Source: Oscillospiraceae bacterium
GTDB taxonomy: Bacteria > Bacillota > Clostridia > Oscillospirales > Acutalibacteraceae
Assembly: GCA_015066165.1 (NCBI GenBank)
Contig: SVOX01000007.1
Coordinates: 1-25,614 of the forward strand
DNA length: 25,614 nucleotides
Reading direction: 5' to 3'
Both the position numbers and the translations under genes were made by a program. The notes under the pieces are model-generated. The model had not been told where the DNA came from. It worked only from the letters and a program-made list of their open reading frames with translations, and ran no database searches. This document shows, in pieces, positions 23,512-25,614 of this stretch (position 1 is the first letter of the stretch; the number at the start of each line of letters is the position of its first letter).

Positions 23512-24342
23512 TTGATTGTGTATATGGATGTCTTGATTTTTTTAAACACTTTGGTCGATTATTTTTTAGTGTTGGCTACAGCCAAAATAACAAGGGAAAA
23601 GCCAACTGCCAAACGGCTTGTTATATCGGCGGTGTTGGGCGGAATATCTTCTGTTTACATATTTTTGCCAAACCAAAAAACAATAGTTGAATTTCTATAT
23701 AAATTGGGTGTGGCTTTTTGTATTTCAGCGGTTTGTTTTGGAATAAAGGGTAAAAAACGTTATCTAAAAAATACGGCGGTATTCTTTCTTATAACCTGTG
23801 CTTATGCAGGTGTGATGTTTGCTTTTTGGACGGTATTCAAGCCATTTGGAATGGTTATTAACAATTCGGTTGTGTATTTTCATATTTCGCCTTTGGTACT
23901 GGTTTTATGTACAGTTTTTGGGTATTTTATATTTGCGGTTTTGTGGCGGGTATTCGGCAAAAGCGCAAATATAGCCGAGCGTTGTGAAATAACCGTCTTT
24001 GCCGAAGGTAAAAGTGTTACGCTGACCGCAATTTCAGATACGGGCAATTCAATTGAAGATTTTTTTCAAAAGAGTGACGTTATAATTGCCGACAAACAAA
24101 AAGTGGAAGCGCTTTTCGGCGATAGTAATATCGAAACAAATCCCGAACTTAAAAGGCGGTACAGGGTGTTGCCTTGCAGTACGGTTTCGGGATTTGATAC
24201 GCTTGATAGTTTTAGGTGTGATAGCGCAACCGTTGAACACGGCAACAAAAAAACAAAACTTTTAAAACCGCTTTTAGCGGTGTCTAAAGTAAGTTTGAAT
24301 GATGATTACAATGCTATAGTAAATCCAAACGTTTTAAGGTGA
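23512..24342 (+). CDS. spoIIGA: Sporulation sigma-E factor processing peptidase
   Basis: This encodes 276 residues from TTG 23512 with GGTGA six bases before it; this start reproduces the family beginning (M-x-x-Y-x-D-V-x-x-x-x-N). The N-terminal half has about five membrane helices. The C-terminal half is an aspartic-protease-like domain with the catalytic Asp176 in ISDTGNS and a family-typical 'RVLPCSTVSGF...SFRCD' segment. SpoIIGA sits in the sporulation septum, is switched on by SpoIIR from the forespore, and cleaves the pro-sequence from pro-SigE in the mother cell. Its stop overlaps the ribosome-binding region of sigE, so synthesis is coupled. The activator SpoIIR is not in the window. 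Confidence 0.93.
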   Translation: MIVYMDVLIFLNTLVDYFLVLATAKITREKPTAKRLVISAVLGGISSVYIFLPNQKTIVEFLYKLGVAFCISAVCFGIKGKKRYLKNTAVFFLITCAYAGVMFAFWTVFKPFGMVINNSVVYFHISPLVLVLCTVFGYFIFAVLWRVFGKSANIAERCEITVFAEGKSVTLTAISDTGNSIEDFFQKSDVIIADKQKVEALFGDSNIETNPELKRRYRVLPCSTVSGFDTLDSFRCDSATVEHGNKKTKLLKPLLAVSKVSLNDDYNAIVNPNVLR

Positions 24343-24347
24343 TAATT

Positions 24348-25040
24348 ATGAAAATAAAAAGTTTACTTTACATATTTCTTTTAAAAATCGGCTTTTTAAA
24401 GCCCACATTTTACATAAACGGTCCCGAAACGCTGCCACCACCGTTGTCGATAGATGCCGAAACCGAACTTGTTTGTAAAAATGACAAGAAATCACGTGAC
24501 CGATTAATCGTCCATAATTTGCGGTTGGTGGTTTATATTGCCCGTAAGTTTGATAACGCAAATGCAAACATAGAAGATTTGATTTCTATTGGTACAATAG
24601 GGCTTATAAAAGCGGTTAACACTTTTCGCCCCGAACGAAATATAAAACTTGCAACATATGCCTCAAGATGTATTGAAAATGAAATACTTATGTTTTTGCG
24701 TAAAAATGCTTCAGGAAGACACGAAATTTCAATTGATGAACCGCTTAATGTTGATTGGGATGGAAACGAACTCTTGCTTTCGGACGTTTTGGGTAGCGAC
24801 GGCGACGAAGTTGGGCGCGGGGTAGAGCAAGAAGATGAAAAACACTTACTTAATAAATTTGTTTGTTCTTTGCCGGTTAGGGAAAAGCAAATTATGGAAA
24901 TGCGGTTTGGTATGAACGGGTATGAAGAATACACCCAAAAAGAAGTTGCCGATAGTTTGGGAATTTCTCAATCGTATATTTCACGCCTTGAAAAAAGAAT
25001 TATTGAAAAACTAAAAAAACAAATTGAAAAAATGGTTTAA
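24348..25040 (+). CDS. sigE: RNA polymerase sporulation sigma factor SigE (pro-SigE)
   Basis: This encodes 230 residues from ATG 24348 with AAGGTGA before it; the GTG nine bases earlier lies inside that site. The N-terminal ~22 residues form a hydrophobic pro-sequence, followed by FYINGPETLPPPLS, which aligns with the SpoIIGA cleavage region of B. subtilis pro-SigE. Region 2 is almost invariant: 'NLRLVVYIARKF', 'IEDLISIGTIGLIKAVNTF', 'KLATYASRCIENEILM'. The 'DEPLNVDWDGNELLLSDVLG' stretch is diagnostic of SigE. Region 4 ends 'SLGISQSYISRLEKRIIEKL'. It directs early mother-cell transcription after cleavage. The next gene is a DUF1294 protein, not sigG, which normally follows in Firmicutes. Confidence 0.97.
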   Translation: MKIKSLLYIFLLKIGFLKPTFYINGPETLPPPLSIDAETELVCKNDKKSRDRLIVHNLRLVVYIARKFDNANANIEDLISIGTIGLIKAVNTFRPERNIKLATYASRCIENEILMFLRKNASGRHEISIDEPLNVDWDGNELLLSDVLGSDGDEVGRGVEQEDEKHLLNKFVCSLPVREKQIMEMRFGMNGYEEYTQKEVADSLGISQSYISRLEKRIIEKLKKQIEKMV

Positions 25041-25072
25041 AAGGGATATAATTAATAAAAAGGAAGAAATGA

Positions 25073-25348
25073 GTGCTTATGAAAACTTTTTTGATTTATC
25101 TATTGGCAATAAGTGCAGTTTCGGTTTTGGTTTGTGTTTACGATAAGTTTGCGTCAAAACATTCAATGCAACGAATCAGCGAAAGGGCATTGCTTTTATT
25201 TTCAGTTTTTGGCGGTTCGGCGGCAATGTATATTACAATGTGCATAATACGCCATAAAACTAAACATAATAAATTTATGTGGGGTTTACCGCTGATAATA
25301 TTGGTCCAAACAGCTATTTTGCTTTTAATTATGCAAGAATTTTTGTAA
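25073..25348 (+). CDS. DUF1294 small membrane protein
   Basis: This encodes 91 residues from GTG 25073 (AGGAAG six bases before), or 89 from ATG 25079. There are three predicted membrane helices: an N-terminal one (residues ~4-23), one around SVFGGSAAMYITMCI, and one near the C-terminus. The 'YDKFASKHSMQRISERALLL' loop and 'HKTKHNKFMWGLP' stretch are characteristic of DUF1294, whose function is unknown. It begins 32 bases after sigE with no terminator between, so it is probably co-transcribed with the spoIIG operon. Confidence 0.83.
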   Translation: MLMKTFLIYLLAISAVSVLVCVYDKFASKHSMQRISERALLLFSVFGGSAAMYITMCIIRHKTKHNKFMWGLPLIILVQTAILLLIMQEFL

Positions 25349-25383
25349 AATATAGCAAAATTTAAAAAATTTTCATTTTCTTA

Positions 25384-25412
25384 TTGACAACGGCACTTAT
25401 TGTTGATATAAT
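25384..25412 (+). promoter_or_regulatory. Consensus promoter of the tRNA-Lys gene
   Basis: Perfect -35 TTGACA (25384-25389), 17-base spacer and perfect -10 TATAAT (25407-25412), 18 bases before the mature tRNA 5' end. It is the strongest promoter in the window. Confidence 0.9.
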
Positions 25413-25430
25413 ATTAGGGCTGTCAAAAAT

Positions 25431-25506
25431 GATTCATTAGCTCAGACGGTAGAGCACTTGACTTTTAATCAAGGTGTCCGGGGTTCGAATCCCCGATGGA
25501 TCACCA
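25431..25506 (+). tRNA. tRNA-Lys (anticodon TTT)
   Basis: This is 76 nucleotides including an encoded CCA (25504-25506). The acceptor stem GATTCAT pairs with ATGGATC (one T-G wobble). The D-arm is AGCTC...GAGC. The anticodon stem CTTGA/TCAAG holds the loop CTTTTAA, giving TTT. The T-arm is GGGG-TTCGAAT-CCCC. The discriminator base is A, as expected for Lys. It is a single gene with its own promoter and terminator. Confidence 0.97.
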
Positions 25507-25513
25507 AATTAAG

Positions 25514-25541
25514 AAACCGACCTTTTGGGTCGGTTTTTTAA
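25514..25541 (+). terminator. Intrinsic terminator after tRNA-Lys
   Basis: Stem AAACCGACC (25514-25522) with GGTCGGTTT (25528-25536), TTTTG loop, running into a T-run to 25539, eight bases past the CCA end. Confidence 0.9.
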
Positions 25542-25550
25542 TTTATATAA

Positions 25551-25614
25551 AACTAAGGGGATTCGAACACTGAGAGGGTGAGGAGCGTAAAGAAAACAGT
25601 TCGGTGAACTGTTT
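25551..25614 (+). repeat. tRNA-adjacent element with T-arm-like motif and palindrome, cut by window end
   Basis: GGGGATTCGAAC (25557-25568) is the reverse complement of a T-loop segment (GTTCGAATCCCC). It is followed by a G-rich stretch and a perfect 9-bp palindrome: AAACAGTTC (25594-25602), GGT loop, GAACTGTTT (25606-25614). It reads as the start of a non-coding repeat or a tRNA-derived remnant. The rest lies outside the window. Confidence 0.4.

Noticed and set aside
25557..25590. Possible second tRNA on the minus strand at the window end
   Set aside because: The T-loop core is present, but the T-stem does not pair (AGTG against CCCC) and no acceptor or anticodon arm can be drawn.
1..25614. 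CRISPR array, transposase, integrase or phage genes
   Set aside because: I saw no regularly spaced direct repeats and no recognisable mobile-element protein in the window.

Overview
The window is AT-rich DNA from a spore-forming, Gram-positive Firmicute, most likely a clostridial gut lineage of the Oscillospiraceae/Ruminococcaceae type. The evidence is a spoIIGA-sigE pair, germinant-receptor-like genes, RqcH/TrmK/YhaM housekeeping genes, a dockerin-type calcium-binding module and DUF4886/DUF11 surface modules. The lineage is an inference; no rRNA or marker gene in the window settles it. Coding density is high, and no gene-free stretch exceeds 300 bases.

Layout. (1) 1-1283, plus strand: the end of a Ger(x)C-like gene, translationally coupled to a short GerAB-like permease. 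(2) 1287-4385, minus strand: a polysaccharide chain-length/tyrosine-kinase module (cpsC-cpsD), then a terminator, then the PHP phosphatase cpsB and the laccase-domain gene pgeF. No glycosyltransferase is present. (3) 4472-8769, minus strand: a tightly packed operon yhaM - DUF1858 - trmK - rqcH - TIM-barrel isomerase. (4) 8831-10501, minus strand: a secreted N-acetylmuramoyl-L-alanine amidase with its own promoter. (5) 10589-15286, plus strand: a SigH-like sigma factor, a small double zinc-ribbon protein, then a response regulator - histidine kinase - HtrA protease operon. (6) 15318-16100, minus strand: an AraC/cupin regulator, divergent from (7) 16300-23340, plus strand: a 2346-residue secreted multidomain protein. 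(8) 23461-25348, plus strand: spoIIGA - sigE - DUF1294 behind a candidate Spo0A-type promoter. (9) 25431-25506: tRNA-Lys(TTT), followed by a terminator and a palindromic element cut by the window edge.

The most unusual object is the 2346-residue protein. After a signal peptide it carries an SGNH/DUF4886 hydrolase, two jelly-roll-like regions and a dockerin with two complete calcium loops. It then carries nine alternating modules: two NlpC/P60-like domains with intact Cys-His-His residues, four shorter modules that appear to be the same fold without the catalytic residues, and three DUF11-type beta modules. Their order shows an internal duplication of a four-module block (degenerate a - active - DUF11 - degenerate b) bridged by the remaining DUF11 module. 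The adjacent AraC/cupin regulator is the obvious candidate controller.

Several loci share a cell-envelope theme: CpsBCD, the amidase, the TCS-HtrA operon and the giant protein. The spoIIGA-sigE pair lacks its usual neighbour sigG, and the germination genes are reduced in length. Starts were reassigned from the longest open frame wherever a ribosome-binding site or promoter required it.
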